A program made the translations under genes and the position numbers. Shown one piece after another: positions 9,040 through 18,694 of a DNA stretch of 35,786 nt. Numbering within the stretch: position 1 is the stretch's first letter; the number at the start of each line of letters is the position of its first letter. This DNA comes from Clostridiales bacterium 38-18 (GTDB lineage: Bacteria > Bacillota > Clostridia > Peptostreptococcales > Acidaminobacteraceae), in NCBI GenBank assembly GCA_001897605.1, contig MKTL01000019.1, positions 1 through 35,786 on the forward strand. Direction: 5' to 3'. The notes under the pieces are model-generated. The model was not told where the DNA came from. It was given only the letters and a program-made list of their open reading frames with translations, and made no database searches.

Positions 9040-9216
9040 TTGGCTACTATAAAAGTTAAATTGGTTAAAAGCACAATTGGTGTACTTCCAAAACACAAGA
9101 AAACAATTGAAGCTTTAGGCCTTAAAAAAATCGGTCAAGTAGTTGAAAAACAAGATAATGCACAAATGAGAGGCATGATCGATCAAGTTAACTACTTAGT
9201 CAAAATAGTTGAGTAG
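9040..9216 (+). CDS. rpmD: 50S ribosomal protein L30
   Basis: L30 (uL30) is a small peripheral large-subunit protein. This 58-residue gene starts with TTG at 9040 after AGGGGGT and ends TAG at 9214-9216. The translation begins ATIKVKLVKSTIG and has the family motifs TIEALGLKKIGQ and MIDQVNYLVKIVE. Its position between rpsE and rplO is the conserved one. A minimum-length ORF filter could miss it. Confidence 0.95.
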   Translation: MATIKVKLVKSTIGVLPKHKKTIEALGLKKIGQVVEKQDNAQMRGMIDQVNYLVKIVE

Positions 9217-9240
9217 AAAAATCATAAAGGAGGTGCGACC

Positions 9241-9681
9241 ATGAGACTTCATGATTTAAGACCAGCAGAAGGTTCTACTAAGTCAAAGAAGAGAGTTGGT
9301 AGAGGTACAGGTTCTGGTTTAGGAACAACTGCAGGCCGCGGTATGAATGGTCAAAATTCACGTGCAGGTGGTGGTGTAAGACCTGGTTTTGAAGGTGGTC
9401 AAATGCCATTATTCAGAAGAATTCCAAAACGTGGATTCAATAATAAATTCAAAAAACAATGGACTGTAATCAACGTTGAATTATTAAACGATTTTGAAGA
9501 CGGTACAGAAATCACACCAGAAGTTTTGCTTCAAACAGGTGTTGTTAGCAAACTCAGTTATGGACTTAAGATCTTAGGCGATGGAGAATTGAATAAAAAG
9601 CTCACAGTTAAGGCTAATAAATTCACTCAGTCAGCGATTAACAAGATTGAAGCTGCTGGAGGAAAGGCAGAGGTGATTTAA
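9241..9681 (+). CDS. rplO: 50S ribosomal protein L15
   Basis: L15 (uL15) is a late-assembling protein with a long Gly/Arg-rich N-terminal extension that penetrates the 23S core: [20 protein letters not shown] and [20 protein letters not shown] are visible. 146 residues is standard. ATG 9241 follows AAAGGAGG. Its TAA (9679-9681) abuts the secY start with no gap. Confidence 0.97.
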   Translation: MRLHDLRPAEGSTKSKKRVGRGTGSGLGTTAGRGMNGQNSRAGGGVRPGFEGGQMPLFRRIPKRGFNNKFKKQWTVINVELLNDFEDGTEITPEVLLQTGVVSKLSYGLKILGDGELNKKLTVKANKFTQSAINKIEAAGGKAEVI

Positions 9682-10947
9682 TTGTTGTCTACACTTAGAA
9701 ACGCTTGGAAAATCCCTGATTTGAGAAAAAGAATTCTCTATACATTATTGATGATTGTTATTTTCAGATTAGGCTCAGCAGTACCAGTACCAGGAATAGA
9801 TAGTGCTGCTCTAGCAGCTGCATTTTCAAACTCAGAAGATGGACTACTTGGACTCTTCAACTTAATGAGTGGTGGTAACTTTAAAACGTTTACCATCTTC
9901 GCACTTGGGATCAGCCCGTATATTACGGCTTCTATCGTACTTAACCTTTTACAAATTGCATTTCCAGCTTTAGAAGCACTTGCAAGAGAAGGCGAAACTG
10001 GTAGAAAGAAAATTGCACAATATACAAGATACTTGACAGTTGTGTTAGCATTGATTCAAGGGATCGGATTTAGCCTTGGTTATTTCCAAAGATTCTTTGT
10101 CACTCCAGGTGCATGGTCAACATTCATTGCTGTACTAACACTCACAGCGGGAACAGCGTTTTTAATGTACTTAGGCGAAAAAATCACAGACAAAGGTATC
10201 GGTAATGGTATTTCACTCTTTATCTTTGCAGGGATTATCGGTAGACTTCCAGCGGGTACACTTCACATGTACACTAACTTAACACTTGGACAAATGAATA
10301 TCATTCAAGCAATCTTCTTTGTAGTGTTTGCAGTGGTAATCATTATGGGAATTATCTTTATCCAACAAGGACAAAGAAAAATTCCAGTTCAATATGCTAA
10401 GCGAGTTGTTGGAAGAAAAATGTACGGTGGACAAACAACGCATATTCCATTAAAAGTTAATCAAGCAGGCGTTATTCCAGTAATTTTCGCGATTTCAATC
10501 CTTATGTTCCCAGCGACAATTGGCGCATTCTTCAGAGATAGTGGCTTCTATGCGTTCGTGAGCAAATGGTTGAGCTCGACATCAATTATATATAATGTAT
10601 TATATGCATTGTTAATTGTATTCTTCACTTATTTCTATACGAACATTACTTTCAACCCAGTTGAAGTAGCGGATCGTTTGAAAACAAATGGCGGATTTAT
10701 CCCAGGTATCAGACCAGGTAGACCAACTGCTGAATATTTAAGCAAATCGCTTAATAAAATCACAATTGTTGGTGCAATCTTCTTAGCTGTTATCGCGATT
10801 CTTCCGAACTTCCTCGGAGCAGTTACCAACGCGCAACTCAGCTTCGGTGGAACTTCAATCCTGATTGTAGTCTCTGTATCACTTGAAACGATGAAACAAA
10901 TCGAAGCTCAAATGTTAATGAGACACTATGAAGGCTTTTTAAACTAG
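9682..10947 (+). CDS. secY: Protein translocase channel subunit SecY
   Basis: SecY forms the membrane pore through which SecA and the ribosome push secreted and membrane proteins. The 421-residue frame has about ten hydrophobic segments. The family signatures PVPGIDSAALAAAF (plug and first periplasmic region), GISPYITASIVLNLLQIAFP and the cytoplasmic loop GQRKIPVQYAKR are present. I chose TTG 9682, giving MLSTLRNAWKIPDLRKRIL, the usual clostridial N terminus. It directly follows the rplO stop, and GAGGTGA at about 9670-9676 serves as binding site. Confidence 0.97.
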   Translation: MLSTLRNAWKIPDLRKRILYTLLMIVIFRLGSAVPVPGIDSAALAAAFSNSEDGLLGLFNLMSGGNFKTFTIFALGISPYITASIVLNLLQIAFPALEALAREGETGRKKIAQYTRYLTVVLALIQGIGFSLGYFQRFFVTPGAWSTFIAVLTLTAGTAFLMYLGEKITDKGIGNGISLFIFAGIIGRLPAGTLHMYTNLTLGQMNIIQAIFFVVFAVVIIMGIIFIQQGQRKIPVQYAKRVVGRKMYGGQTTHIPLKVNQAGVIPVIFAISILMFPATIGAFFRDSGFYAFVSKWLSSTSIIYNVLYALLIVFFTYFYTNITFNPVEVADRLKTNGGFIPGIRPGRPTAEYLSKSLNKITIVGAIFLAVIAILPNFLGAVTNAQLSFGGTSILIVVSVSLETMKQIEAQMLMRHYEGFLN

Positions 10948-10957
10948 GAGGCGTCTT

Positions 10958-11602
10958 GTGAGATTAATATTACTTGGGCCTCCTGGAGCAGGAAAAGGAA
11001 CTCAAGCAGAATTTATCGTCGAGAACTTCGAAGTACCACATATATCTACAGGTGATATTTTTAGAAAAAATATTAAAGAGGGCACTGAACTCGGTATAAG
11101 AGCAAAATCATTTATCGATAAAGGTGCACTCGTACCTGATTCTTTAGTAGTAGAAATCGTAGAAGCGCGTCTAAAGGAAGCAGATTGTATCAATGGCTTT
11201 CTATTAGACGGATTTCCAAGAACGGTTTTCCAAGCTGAGGAACTAGATAAGGTGCTTGAAAAAATGGGCGAGGATCTAACCGCAGTACTCAACATTAAAG
11301 TCAATCCTGAACTTTTAGTGGCGAGAGCGGTTGGTAGAAGAATCTGCAAAAGCTGTGGTGCTACTTACCACGTGACGAATAATCCTTCAACTGTTGAAGG
11401 GGTTTGCGATAAGTGTGGCGGGGAGCTGTATCAACGCAGTGATGATATCGAAGAAACTGTTGCAAATCGTATCAATGTCTATATGAATGAAACATCACCT
11501 TTGATCCATTACTATGAAGAGCGTGGAAAACTTGTAAACATTGATGGTGAGCAAGATATTAAAATCGTTTCTTCTGATATCGTAAATGCACTAAGGGGCT
11601 AA
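10958..11602 (+). CDS. adk: Adenylate kinase
   Basis: Adk interconverts AMP plus ATP and two ADP. The P-loop GPPGAGKGT is at residues 7-15, the AMP-binding segment HISTGDIFR follows, and GFLLDGFPRT precedes the LID. The LID carries two CxxC pairs (CKSCG and CDKCG), the zinc-binding form common in Gram-positives. Length 214 residues is typical. The start is GTG 10958 after TAGGAGG. Its neighbours secY and map match the conserved spc order. Confidence 0.98.
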   Translation: MRLILLGPPGAGKGTQAEFIVENFEVPHISTGDIFRKNIKEGTELGIRAKSFIDKGALVPDSLVVEIVEARLKEADCINGFLLDGFPRTVFQAEELDKVLEKMGEDLTAVLNIKVNPELLVARAVGRRICKSCGATYHVTNNPSTVEGVCDKCGGELYQRSDDIEETVANRINVYMNETSPLIHYYEERGKLVNIDGEQDIKIVSSDIVNALRG

Positions 11603-11605
11603 GAC

Positions 11606-12367
11606 ATGATCGTCATTAAAACAAAAAAAGAAATTGAGCTTATGCAAGAGTCTGGACGTATTGTTGCATTGGCTCATGAAGAAGTAAAAAAAGCAATCAA
11701 GCCTGGCGTTACAACAGGCGAACTTGATGCCATAGCTGAAGCAGTGATTAAAGAAAATGGTGCTGTGCCGTCCTTTAAAGGCTATCACGGATATCCAGGA
11801 TCAATTTGTGCTTCAGTTAATGATCAGGTAATTCATGGCATTCCAGGAGAAACCATTCTCAGGGAAGGCGATATTATTAGTATAGATATCGGCGCTTTCA
11901 AAAACGGTTATCACGGAGATGCTGCAAGAACACATCCTGTTGGCAAGGTGAGTGATGAAGCTTCTAAGCTGATTAAGATTACTGAAGAAAGTTTCTTTGA
12001 AGGGCTAAAGTTTTGTCAAATTGGATATCGTCTTTCAGATATATCCAATGCGATTCAAACCTATGCAGAAGAAAATGGATTTAGTGTCGTAAGAGATTTT
12101 GTTGGTCATGGTATAGGTAGACAAATGCATGAAGATCCACCAGTTCCCAACTATGGTGCTGCTGGACGTGGCCCTCGACTTGAGAGTGGCATGGCACTTG
12201 CGATCGAACCAATGATTAATGTAGGTGGTTTTAAGGTTGTTGTATTAGATGATGAATGGACTGTCATTACTAAAGATGGCACTTTGTCGGCTCATTATGA
12301 GAATACGGTTATTATCACTGAAGATGGTCCAATTATGACCACTTATTCAGATAGTGAGGTGAAGTGA
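11606..12367 (+). CDS. map: Methionine aminopeptidase, type I
   Basis: Map removes the initiator methionine from nascent proteins at the ribosome exit. All five metal ligands of the pita-bread fold can be assigned: Asp94 (SIDIGA), Asp105 (GYHGDAA), His168 (FVGHGIG), Glu201 (AIEPM) and Glu232 (HYENT). The 253-residue length fits type Ia enzymes without an N-terminal extension. ATG 11606 lies three bases after adk. Its TGA overlaps the next start by one base. Confidence 0.98.
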   Translation: MIVIKTKKEIELMQESGRIVALAHEEVKKAIKPGVTTGELDAIAEAVIKENGAVPSFKGYHGYPGSICASVNDQVIHGIPGETILREGDIISIDIGAFKNGYHGDAARTHPVGKVSDEASKLIKITEESFFEGLKFCQIGYRLSDISNAIQTYAEENGFSVVRDFVGHGIGRQMHEDPPVPNYGAAGRGPRLESGMALAIEPMINVGGFKVVVLDDEWTVITKDGTLSAHYENTVIITEDGPIMTTYSDSEVK

Positions 12368-12657
12368 TGTTAACTTCATCACATGAGCTTAAAATCGGTC
12401 AGTTTGTCAAATCAAAAGCGGGGCGAGACAAAGATAAAATCTTTATAGTTGTTTCAATCGTTGATGAACAATTTGTTTTGATTACCGATGGTAAACTTAG
12501 AACACTAAGTAATCCTAAGATGAAAAAGGTCAAGCATCTTGCTAGACTGGCATTCATTGATGAAGAGATTCAAAGCAAGATTGAAAATCAAATGTATTTA
12601 AACGATGCGGATTTTAGAAAAAGCTTGTCAAAGCTTACATCCAATAAGGAGGGATAG
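12367..12657 (+). CDS. KOW-domain RNA-binding protein
   Basis: This 96-residue protein has a KOW-like N-terminal half ([19 protein letters not shown]) of the type seen in eukaryotic L14e/L27e-like proteins, then a basic middle [11 protein letters not shown] and a polar C terminus. Genes of this kind sit between map and infA in many Clostridia and some Bacilli, but no exact function is known to me. I chose ATG 12367, which shares a base with the map TGA and follows GAGGTGA; GTG 12364 is a less likely alternative. A ribosome- or rRNA-related role is inferred from domain and context. Confidence 0.85.
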   Translation: MLTSSHELKIGQFVKSKAGRDKDKIFIVVSIVDEQFVLITDGKLRTLSNPKMKKVKHLARLAFIDEEIQSKIENQMYLNDADFRKSLSKLTSNKEG

Positions 12658-12662
12658 TTCTT

Positions 12663-12884
12663 ATGGCTAAAGGCGATTCAATCGAAGTTGAAGGCATAGT
12701 ATTAGAAGCATTGCCTAATGCAATGTTTAAAGTAAAGTTGGAAAATGGACATGTTGTGTTAGCTCATATTTCAGGTAAATTAAGAATGAACTTCATCCGT
12801 ATTTTACCGGGAGATAAAGTAACACTAGATTTATCGCCTTACGATCTTACTAGAGGTAGAATCGTATGGCGTGGAAAGTCATAA
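12663..12884 (+). CDS. infA: Translation initiation factor IF-1
   Basis: IF-1 blocks the A site of the small subunit during initiation and helps IF-2 and IF-3. The frame encodes one OB fold: [20 protein letters not shown] at the start, [19 protein letters not shown] and [10 protein letters not shown] at the end. It is 73 residues, one more than the usual 72. ATG 12663 follows AAGGAGG. Position before rpmJ is conserved. Confidence 0.97.
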   Translation: MAKGDSIEVEGIVLEALPNAMFKVKLENGHVVLAHISGKLRMNFIRILPGDKVTLDLSPYDLTRGRIVWRGKS

Positions 12885-12896
12885 GGAGGTATAACA

Positions 12897-13010
12897 ATGA
12901 AAGTTAGACCATCAGTGAAACCAATGTGCGAAAAGTGTAAAATCATCAGACGTAAAGGTAAAATCATGGTGATCTGTGCAAATCCGAAACACAAACAAAC
13001 GCAAGGCTAA
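12897..13010 (+). CDS. rpmJ: 50S ribosomal protein L36
   Basis: L36 (bL36) is the smallest ribosomal protein and binds zinc near 23S helix 91. The 37 residues begin [20 protein letters not shown]. Zinc ligands are visible as CEKC (Cys11, Cys14), Cys27 and His32 in CANPKH. ATG 12897 follows AAGGAGG. It is too short for many ORF filters. It is followed by a 110-base gap with a strong inverted repeat. Confidence 0.97.
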   Translation: MKVRPSVKPMCEKCKIIRRKGKIMVICANPKHKQTQG

Positions 13011-13031
13011 TCCTGCGTAGTGAACTGCATC

Positions 13032-13066
13032 CAAATATAAAGCGCGGCTGAACATCTTTATATTTG
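13032..13066 (+). promoter_or_regulatory. Inverted repeat upstream of rpsM (alpha-segment leader candidate)
   Basis: CAAATATAAAG at 13032-13042 is perfectly complementary to CTTTATATTTG at 13056-13066, with a GC-rich 13-base loop starting CGCGGC. No T run follows, so it does not look like a terminator. It lies in the 110-base gap before rpsM, the longest gap in this part of the cluster. In Escherichia coli the leader before rpsM binds S4 and controls the alpha operon; whether this structure does the same is inference. Confidence 0.5.
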
Positions 13067-13120
13067 AAATAAATTTATACCGTAACTCATTAATTAATAC
13101 ACATTAGGAGGTGTAATTCA

Positions 13121-13492
13121 ATGGCAAGAATTGCAGGTGTTGACTTGCCTAGAGAGAAGAGAGCTGTTATCGGCTTAACTTACATCTATGGTATTGGAAA
13201 ACCTTCTTCTATCGACTTGCTTGCAAAAGCAGGTATCAGTGAAGATACAAGAATTAAAGATCTTACTGAAGAAGAAGTAAGTAAATTAAGACAACTCATA
13301 GAAGACGAATATCTTGTTGAGGGTGACCTTAGACGAGAAATCGCTATGAATATCAAAAGATTAAAAGAAATCGGATGTTACCGAGGCATCAGACATAGAA
13401 AAGGCCTTCCTGTTCGTGGTCAAAAAACTAAGACTAACGCAAGAACTCGTAAAGGTCCTAAGAAGACTGTTAGCCGTAAGAAGAAAAAATAG
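13121..13492 (+). CDS. rpsM: 30S ribosomal protein S13
   Basis: S13 (uS13) lies at the top of the head and contacts the P-site tRNA and L5. The sequence opens [20 protein letters not shown] and ends with the basic tail region [20 protein letters not shown]. The 123-residue length is typical. ATG 13121 follows TTAGGAGG. Confidence 0.98.
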   Translation: MARIAGVDLPREKRAVIGLTYIYGIGKPSSIDLLAKAGISEDTRIKDLTEEEVSKLRQLIEDEYLVEGDLRREIAMNIKRLKEIGCYRGIRHRKGLPVRGQKTKTNARTRKGPKKTVSRKKKK

Positions 13493-13513
13493 GTGACGAA
13501 GGAGGCGTAAAAC

Positions 13514-13912
13514 ATGGCTGCTGCTAAAAAAGCACGTAAAGTGAGAAAAAAACGTGAACGCAAAAACGTTGAACGTGGCCAAGCTCACATTCAAGCAACA
13601 TTTAACAATACAATTGTAACTTTAACGGATAACGACGGCAATGCAATTGCATGGTCGAGCGCAGGTAGCTTAGGTTTTAAAGGATCTAGAAAGTCTACTC
13701 CTTATGCAGCACAAATGGCTGCTGAAGCTGCTTCAAAATCTGCTATGGAACATGGTTTAAGATCTGTAGCTGTATTCGTTAAAGGACCTGGTTCAGGTAG
13801 AGAGGCTGCTATTAGAGCACTTCAAGCTACTGGTCTTGAGATTACATCAATCGCTGATGTAACTCCAATCCCACACAATGGATGTAGACCACCAAAAAGA
13901 AGAAGAGTGTAG
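13514..13912 (+). CDS. rpsK: 30S ribosomal protein S11
   Basis: S11 (uS11) forms the platform near the mRNA exit and E site. The frame shows [40 protein letters not shown] and the end [18 protein letters not shown], all diagnostic. It has 132 residues with a basic N-terminal tail. ATG 13514 follows GAAGGAGG. Confidence 0.98.
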   Translation: MAAAKKARKVRKKRERKNVERGQAHIQATFNNTIVTLTDNDGNAIAWSSAGSLGFKGSRKSTPYAAQMAAEAASKSAMEHGLRSVAVFVKGPGSGREAAIRALQATGLEITSIADVTPIPHNGCRPPKRRRV

Positions 13913-13939
13913 TTTATAAAGTTTTAGGAGGTGTTTTAA

Positions 13940-14560
13940 GTGGCAAGATATACAGGACCATCTTGTAGAATTTGTCGTAGAGAGGGCACTAAGCTTTATC
14001 TTAAAGGTGACAGATGTTACAGCGACAAATGCGCATTAAATAGAAGACAAACTGCTCCTGGCCAACACGGTGCTAAAAAAGGCAAGTTATCTGGCTATGG
14101 TACTCAGTTAAGAGAGAAACAAAAAGTTAAAAAATACTACGGTATGCTTGAAGGTCAATTCAGATCTACTTATGATAGAGCTGAAAAGTTACCAGGTATC
14201 ACTGGTGAAAACTTACTTCAATTACTTGAAATGAGATTTGACAACGTGGTTTATAGACTTGGCTTTGCTAACTCAAGAAAAGAAGCAAGACAATTCGTAA
14301 CTCACGGTCACTTTACAATCAATGGTCGTAAAGCGGACATTCCTTCAATGACGCTTAATGTAGGCGATGTAATTCAGCTTAAAGATAAGAGCAAAACTTC
14401 TGATAAGTTTAAAGCTATCTCTGAAGCTGCAAGAACAGTACCAAGCTGGTTAGAAGTTGACCATGAAAAGATGGAAGGGAAAGTTACAGCTACGCCTGTA
14501 AGAGATAATATCGATTTACCAATCGAAGAACACTTAATCGTTGAGTTGTACTCTAGATAA
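13940..14560 (+). CDS. rpsD: 30S ribosomal protein S4, zinc-binding form
   Basis: S4 (uS4) nucleates assembly of the 16S 5' domain and affects decoding accuracy. The N terminus carries the four-cysteine zinc site (Cys9, Cys12, Cys26, Cys31) in [13 protein letters not shown] and CYSDKC. An S4 RNA-binding domain follows ([19 protein letters not shown]). Length 206 is normal. The start is GTG 13940 after TTAGGAGG. Unlike Bacillus subtilis, where rpsD is a separate gene, it lies inside the alpha cluster here. Confidence 0.98.
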   Translation: MARYTGPSCRICRREGTKLYLKGDRCYSDKCALNRRQTAPGQHGAKKGKLSGYGTQLREKQKVKKYYGMLEGQFRSTYDRAEKLPGITGENLLQLLEMRFDNVVYRLGFANSRKEARQFVTHGHFTINGRKADIPSMTLNVGDVIQLKDKSKTSDKFKAISEAARTVPSWLEVDHEKMEGKVTATPVRDNIDLPIEEHLIVELYSR

Positions 14561-14624
14561 GGTAGACGTGTTATTACCCTCAAGTTTTGTATCGTGATTT
14601 TTAAGAGAAGGAGGGTCTTAAATA

Positions 14625-15575
14625 GTGATTGAAATAGAAAAACCAACCATTGAGTGCGTTGAAATGGGTAGCGATGGACGCTACGGTAAATTTGTAGTTG
14701 AACCACTTGAAAGAGGCTATGCAACCACACTAGGTAACAGTTTAAGACGTATTTTACTTTCTTCTTTGCCGGGAACTGCGGTTCGTTGGATTAAGATCGA
14801 GAACGTTCTTCATGAGTTCTCGACTATTCCAGGTGTAAAAGAGGATGTCATTGAAATCATCTTAAACCTGAAGGAATTGTTTGCTAAAATTCATTCAGAC
14901 GAAGATGTTAAGATTTTAAGAATCGAAGCATCTGAAGCAGGAGAGATTACAGCTGGTGACATCATAGCGGATGCTGACGTAGAGATATTAAATACCGATC
15001 TTCACATTTGTACCCTCGAAGAAAACTCGAGAATTTACATGGAGATCGCACTTGGCCAAGGCCGTGGTTACGTCACAGCAGAAAACAACAAAGAAGCAGG
15101 TTTACCTATTGGTATTATTCCAGTTGACTCAATTTACACACCAGTAAGAAAAGTTAACTATGCAGTGGATAAAACAAGAGTCGGTAAAGTTGCAGATTAC
15201 GATAGACTAGTTCTCGAAGTTTGGACTGATGGAACCATCAAGCCAGATGAAGCGACTTCTCTTGGTGCTAAAATTATGTCGGAGCATCTCAACCTCTTTA
15301 TTGACATGACAGATAGCGTTAATGGCGTTGAAATCATGGTTGAAAAGGAAGAAGATATCAAGGAAAAAGTGCTTGAAATGACGATTGAAGAGTTAGATCT
15401 TTCAGTTCGCTCATACAATTGCTTAAAAAGAGCTGGTATCAACACGGTTGAAGAGTTAACAAACAGAAGCGAAGACGATATGATGAAAGTACGTAATCTA
15501 GGTAAAAAATCACTTGAAGAAGTGAAATTTAAGCTCGCTGAGCTTGATCTGGGCTTACGTTCTGAAGATGAGTAA
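14625..15575 (+). CDS. rpoA: RNA polymerase subunit alpha
   Basis: Alpha dimerises to start RNA polymerase assembly, and its C-terminal domain binds UP elements and activators. The N-terminal domain shows [20 protein letters not shown] then [12 protein letters not shown] near residues 36-47. The C-terminal helix-hairpin-helix domain has [20 protein letters not shown] then [19 protein letters not shown]. 316 residues is normal. The start is GTG 14625 after GAAGGAGGG, 64 bases after rpsD. Confidence 0.98.
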   Translation: MIEIEKPTIECVEMGSDGRYGKFVVEPLERGYATTLGNSLRRILLSSLPGTAVRWIKIENVLHEFSTIPGVKEDVIEIILNLKELFAKIHSDEDVKILRIEASEAGEITAGDIIADADVEILNTDLHICTLEENSRIYMEIALGQGRGYVTAENNKEAGLPIGIIPVDSIYTPVRKVNYAVDKTRVGKVADYDRLVLEVWTDGTIKPDEATSLGAKIMSEHLNLFIDMTDSVNGVEIMVEKEEDIKEKVLEMTIEELDLSVRSYNCLKRAGINTVEELTNRSEDDMMKVRNLGKKSLEEVKFKLAELDLGLRSEDE

Positions 15576-15593
15576 GTAAAAGGAGGAAAAACG

Positions 15594-15935
15594 ATGGCAA
15601 ATTACCGTAAGTTAGGACGCCCATCGTCTCATAGACAATTGATGTTGAGAAACTTAACAACATCACTTCTTAAGACTGGACGTATCGAAACGACAGTTAC
15701 AAGAGCGAAAGAAACTAAAAAATTCGCTGAAAAAATGATTACTCTTGCAAAAAGAGGCGATCTTCATGCGAGAAGACAAGTACTTGCTTTCGTAACTGAA
15801 GAAGACGTAGTAAAAAAATTATTTGATGAAATTGCTCCAAATTACAAAGAGCGAAATGGCGGATACACAAGACTTGTTCAAACAGGTCCTCGTAGAGGCG
15901 ATGCTGCTCCAATGTGTAAATTAGAGTTAGTATAA
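15594..15935 (+). CDS. rplQ: 50S ribosomal protein L17
   Basis: L17 (bL17) lies near the exit tunnel. The sequence has [20 protein letters not shown] then [12 protein letters not shown] and ends [20 protein letters not shown], as in the family. At 113 residues it is the usual short form. ATG 15594 follows AAAGGAGG. It is the last gene of the cluster; a terminator begins six bases after its stop. Confidence 0.98.
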   Translation: MANYRKLGRPSSHRQLMLRNLTTSLLKTGRIETTVTRAKETKKFAEKMITLAKRGDLHARRQVLAFVTEEDVVKKLFDEIAPNYKERNGGYTRLVQTGPRRGDAAPMCKLELV

Positions 15936-15940
15936 TCATT

Positions 15941-15971
15941 AAGGGACTAAGTGCATACTTACGTCCCTTTT
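15941..15971 (+). terminator. Intrinsic terminator of the ribosomal protein cluster
   Basis: AAGGGAC at 15941-15947 pairs with GTCCCTT at 15963-15969, and the inner TAAGT/ACTTA extend the stem around a GCAT loop. A short T run follows at the base of the stem. It ends the long cluster after rplQ. Confidence 0.85.
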
Positions 15972-16103
15972 ATACATATTGTATGATAATAAATTCTATT
16001 CAACATAATAAATATTTCATAGAATAGATTTCATAGTAGTAAAGTGATCATCTAAAAACGCATTATATTTATGACATAAATAAAGTGACTTTTCGTTAAA
16101 TAG

Positions 16104-16132
16104 TAGCCAATCGCATCAAACCATCATATAAT
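16104..16132 (+). promoter_or_regulatory. Promoter of the ecfA1-ecfA2-ecfT-truA operon
   Basis: TAGCCA at 16104-16109 (four of six matches to TTGACA) is 17 bases from a perfect TATAAT at 16127-16132. The inferred start is near 16139, about 24 bases before the ecfA1 ATG. The gap between rplQ and ecfA1 is otherwise AT-rich with no visible gene. Confidence 0.6.
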
Positions 16133-16162
16133 ACATATAGACTCAAAGGGTAGGGTGAATAT

Positions 16163-16993
16163 ATGATCAAGACAAATAATCTATATTTTAGATATTCTGA
16201 TGAAAAAGAAGAAGATAAATACGCATTAAAAAATATAAATCTTCATATTAATGATGGTGAGTTTGTAGTAATCATTGGACATAACGGTTCAGGTAAGTCT
16301 ACATTATCCAAATTGTTCAATGGTATTTTTTATCCAACGAGTGGTAAGATATATATTGATGGATTAGACACTTCCGACGAAGAATTAATATGGGAAATCC
16401 GTAAACGCGCGGGCATGGTTTTTCAAAATCCAGACAATCAATTGGTTGCAACCATTGTAGAAGAGGATGTTGCTTTTGGTCCTGAGAATTTAGGATTACC
16501 GTCTGAGGTGATACGTCAAAGAGTTGACGAAGCACTTGAAAGTGTAAAAATGGGAGAATTTAAGCGAAAACCGCCACACCATTTATCGGGTGGACAGAAG
16601 CAAAGAGTTGCAATAGCAGGAATATTGGCCATGAAACCTAAATGTATAATATTTGATGAGCCAACAGCTATGCTGGATCCTTCTGGTAGAAAAGAAGTTA
16701 TTCAAACGATTCAAAACCTAAATAAAGTTGATAAGATGACGGTTGTACATGTCACTCACTATATGGATGAAGCAGTTAATGCTGATCGAATTATCGTAAT
16801 GGATGGTGGACAGATCGTTCTAGAAGGAACACCAAAGGAAGTGTTTTCACAAGTAGAAACGATACAAAGACTTGGATTAGACGTTCCTCAAGTTACACTT
16901 TTATCACATGAGCTAAAGAAGAGTGGTATAGAGGTATCAACAGAAAATCTAACAGTAGATGAATTGGTGGAAAATTTATGTCAATTAATATAG
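16163..16993 (+). CDS. ecfA1: ECF transporter ATP-binding protein EcfA1
   Basis: EcfA1 is one of the two ATPases of the energy-coupling module that powers group II ECF vitamin and metal importers. ABC motifs are in order: Walker [11 protein letters not shown]-loop QNPDNQ, signature LSGGQKQR, and Walker [13 protein letters not shown]. The QNPDNQ form of the Q-loop region is typical of the EcfA1 branch. At 276 residues it is normal. It overlaps ecfA2 by 16 bases. The substrate-specific S subunits must be encoded elsewhere, as none is in the window. Confidence 0.95.
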   Translation: MIKTNNLYFRYSDEKEEDKYALKNINLHINDGEFVVIIGHNGSGKSTLSKLFNGIFYPTSGKIYIDGLDTSDEELIWEIRKRAGMVFQNPDNQLVATIVEEDVAFGPENLGLPSEVIRQRVDEALESVKMGEFKRKPPHHLSGGQKQRVAIAGILAMKPKCIIFDEPTAMLDPSGRKEVIQTIQNLNKVDKMTVVHVTHYMDEAVNADRIIVMDGGQIVLEGTPKEVFSQVETIQRLGLDVPQVTLLSHELKKSGIEVSTENLTVDELVENLCQLI

Positions 16994-17883
16994 TTAACCT
17001 AACACATATCTATGATAAAAATACGCCGAATGAAACCGTCGCTATTGATAACATTAATCTTGAAATCAATACAGGAGAATTTATTGGTTTAATAGGTCAT
17101 ACTGGTTCAGGAAAATCTACGCTAATTCAGCAGATGAATGGACTTTTAAAACCAACCGATGGTGAAATTGTCGTATCTGGATATAACATTACAGATGGGC
17201 TTGAAATTAAAAGCAAGCGTAAAAAAGTTACTAAGCAGGAAATCAAAGAACGAAAGAGAAGATTACTTGAAGTTAGAAAAAGAGTAGGATTGGTATTTCA
17301 ATATCCAGAATATCAGTTGTTTGAAGAAACAATAGAGAAAGATATTGCATTTGGTCCAATTAACCTTGGGCTTGATAATGAGACGGTTAGAATTAGAGTC
17401 AAATCAGCTATGGAAACTGTTGGACTTGATTACGAGACACTGAAAGATCGATCGCCATTCGATCTAAGTGGAGGACAAAAAAGAAGAGTTGCAATCGCAG
17501 GCGTATTAGCTATGAAACCCGAGGTTTTGATCTTAGATGAACCAACTGCTGGTCTCGACCCTAAAGGTAGAGATGAAATTCTATTTCAGATTAAACAGCT
17601 ACATGAAAAAGAAAAAATGACAGTAATCATTGTTTCACATAGCATGGAAGATATGGCTAAAATTTCAGAGAGATTGATCGTTATGAATAAAGGTGCGGTT
17701 GTATTGGACGGACATCCTAAAATGGTATTTCAACATATAGATTTACTTGAAGAAATCGGATTAGCTGTTCCGCAAATTTCATATTTAATAAGAGCATTAA
17801 ATCAAAAGGGTTTTAACTTAAGTAATGACATAATTACAGCATCTGAAGCGAAAGAGGCGTTATCAAAAATTTTAATTAAGTAA
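16978..17883 (+). CDS. ecfA2: ECF transporter ATP-binding protein EcfA2
   Basis: This is the second ATPase of the ECF energizing module. It has Walker [11 protein letters not shown]-loop [20 protein letters not shown] in part, signature LSGGQKRR and Walker [14 protein letters not shown] charged insertion ([19 protein letters not shown]) between Walker A and the Q-loop makes it longer (301 residues) than EcfA1, which is usual for EcfA2. Its ATG lies inside the end of ecfA1, suggesting coupled translation and a 1:1 heterodimer. Confidence 0.95.
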   Translation: MSINIVNLTHIYDKNTPNETVAIDNINLEINTGEFIGLIGHTGSGKSTLIQQMNGLLKPTDGEIVVSGYNITDGLEIKSKRKKVTKQEIKERKRRLLEVRKRVGLVFQYPEYQLFEETIEKDIAFGPINLGLDNETVRIRVKSAMETVGLDYETLKDRSPFDLSGGQKRRVAIAGVLAMKPEVLILDEPTAGLDPKGRDEILFQIKQLHEKEKMTVIIVSHSMEDMAKISERLIVMNKGAVVLDGHPKMVFQHIDLLEEIGLAVPQISYLIRALNQKGFNLSNDIITASEAKEALSKILIK

Positions 17884-17892
17884 GGAAATAAT

Positions 17893-18687
17893 ATGTTAAG
17901 AGATATTACGATTGGACAATACTATAGTGTACCCTCATCGATCCATAAGATGGATCCTAGGTTTAAGATAATGGGTTCGATTCTCTATTTAGTATCACTT
18001 TTTTTAATCAATCAAATATTTGCCTATGCCGCAGTAATCCTCTTTATAGGGTTAGTAATTAAGCTTTCAAAGGTACCACTCAACTTTATACTAAAAGGTT
18101 TAAAGCCTGTTTTTATGTTGATTCTATTTGCTTTTGTAATCAACATCTTTTTTACACCTGGCGAAGGAGATGCATTAATAAAAGCCGGTTTTGTAAAGAT
18201 ATACCCTGAGGGAATTGAAAGAGCTTTTTTCATGGCAATTCGATTGGTGCTTCTCATTGTAGGGACATCAGTTTTAACTCTAACGACATCTCCAATTGAG
18301 CTGACGGATGGCATAGAATATCTTTTATCTCCATTTAAAAAAATAGGAATGCCAGCACATGAGCTAGCAATGATGATGACAATTGCTTTAAGATTTATTC
18401 CAACATTATTAGAAGAAACAGACAAAATTATGAAGGCGCAGATGGCAAGGGGTGCTGATTTTGAAAGTGGCAACCTAATGAACCGAGCAAAAGCGTTAAT
18501 ACCACTGTTGGTACCACTTTTTATAAGTGCATTTAGACGAGCGGATGAGCTTGCTATGGCAATGGAAGCGCGCTGCTATAAGGGTGGCGAAGGCAGAACT
18601 AGAATGAAAGTTTTAAAGTTTACAAGACTTGACCTTGTAGGTTGTTTGGTCATGATCGTTTATTTAGCGACCTGTATCGTATTGTAG
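17893..18687 (+). CDS. ecfT: ECF transporter transmembrane protein EcfT
   Basis: EcfT is the membrane scaffold linking EcfA1/EcfA2 to exchangeable S subunits. The 264-residue protein has hydrophobic segments at about residues 25-60, 72-92 and 110-130 and a final one at the C terminus. The two coupling-helix motifs that contact the ATPases are seen as MARGADFESG and MEARCYKGGEGRT; in the second, Cys replaces Gly of Ala-Arg-Gly, a variant I recall as frequent in Firmicutes. ATG 17893 lies nine bases after ecfA2. Confidence 0.95.
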   Translation: MLRDITIGQYYSVPSSIHKMDPRFKIMGSILYLVSLFLINQIFAYAAVILFIGLVIKLSKVPLNFILKGLKPVFMLILFAFVINIFFTPGEGDALIKAGFVKIYPEGIERAFFMAIRLVLLIVGTSVLTLTTSPIELTDGIEYLLSPFKKIGMPAHELAMMMTIALRFIPTLLEETDKIMKAQMARGADFESGNLMNRAKALIPLLVPLFISAFRRADELAMAMEARCYKGGEGRTRMKVLKFTRLDLVGCLVMIVYLATCIVL

Positions 18688-18694
18688 GTGTGAG

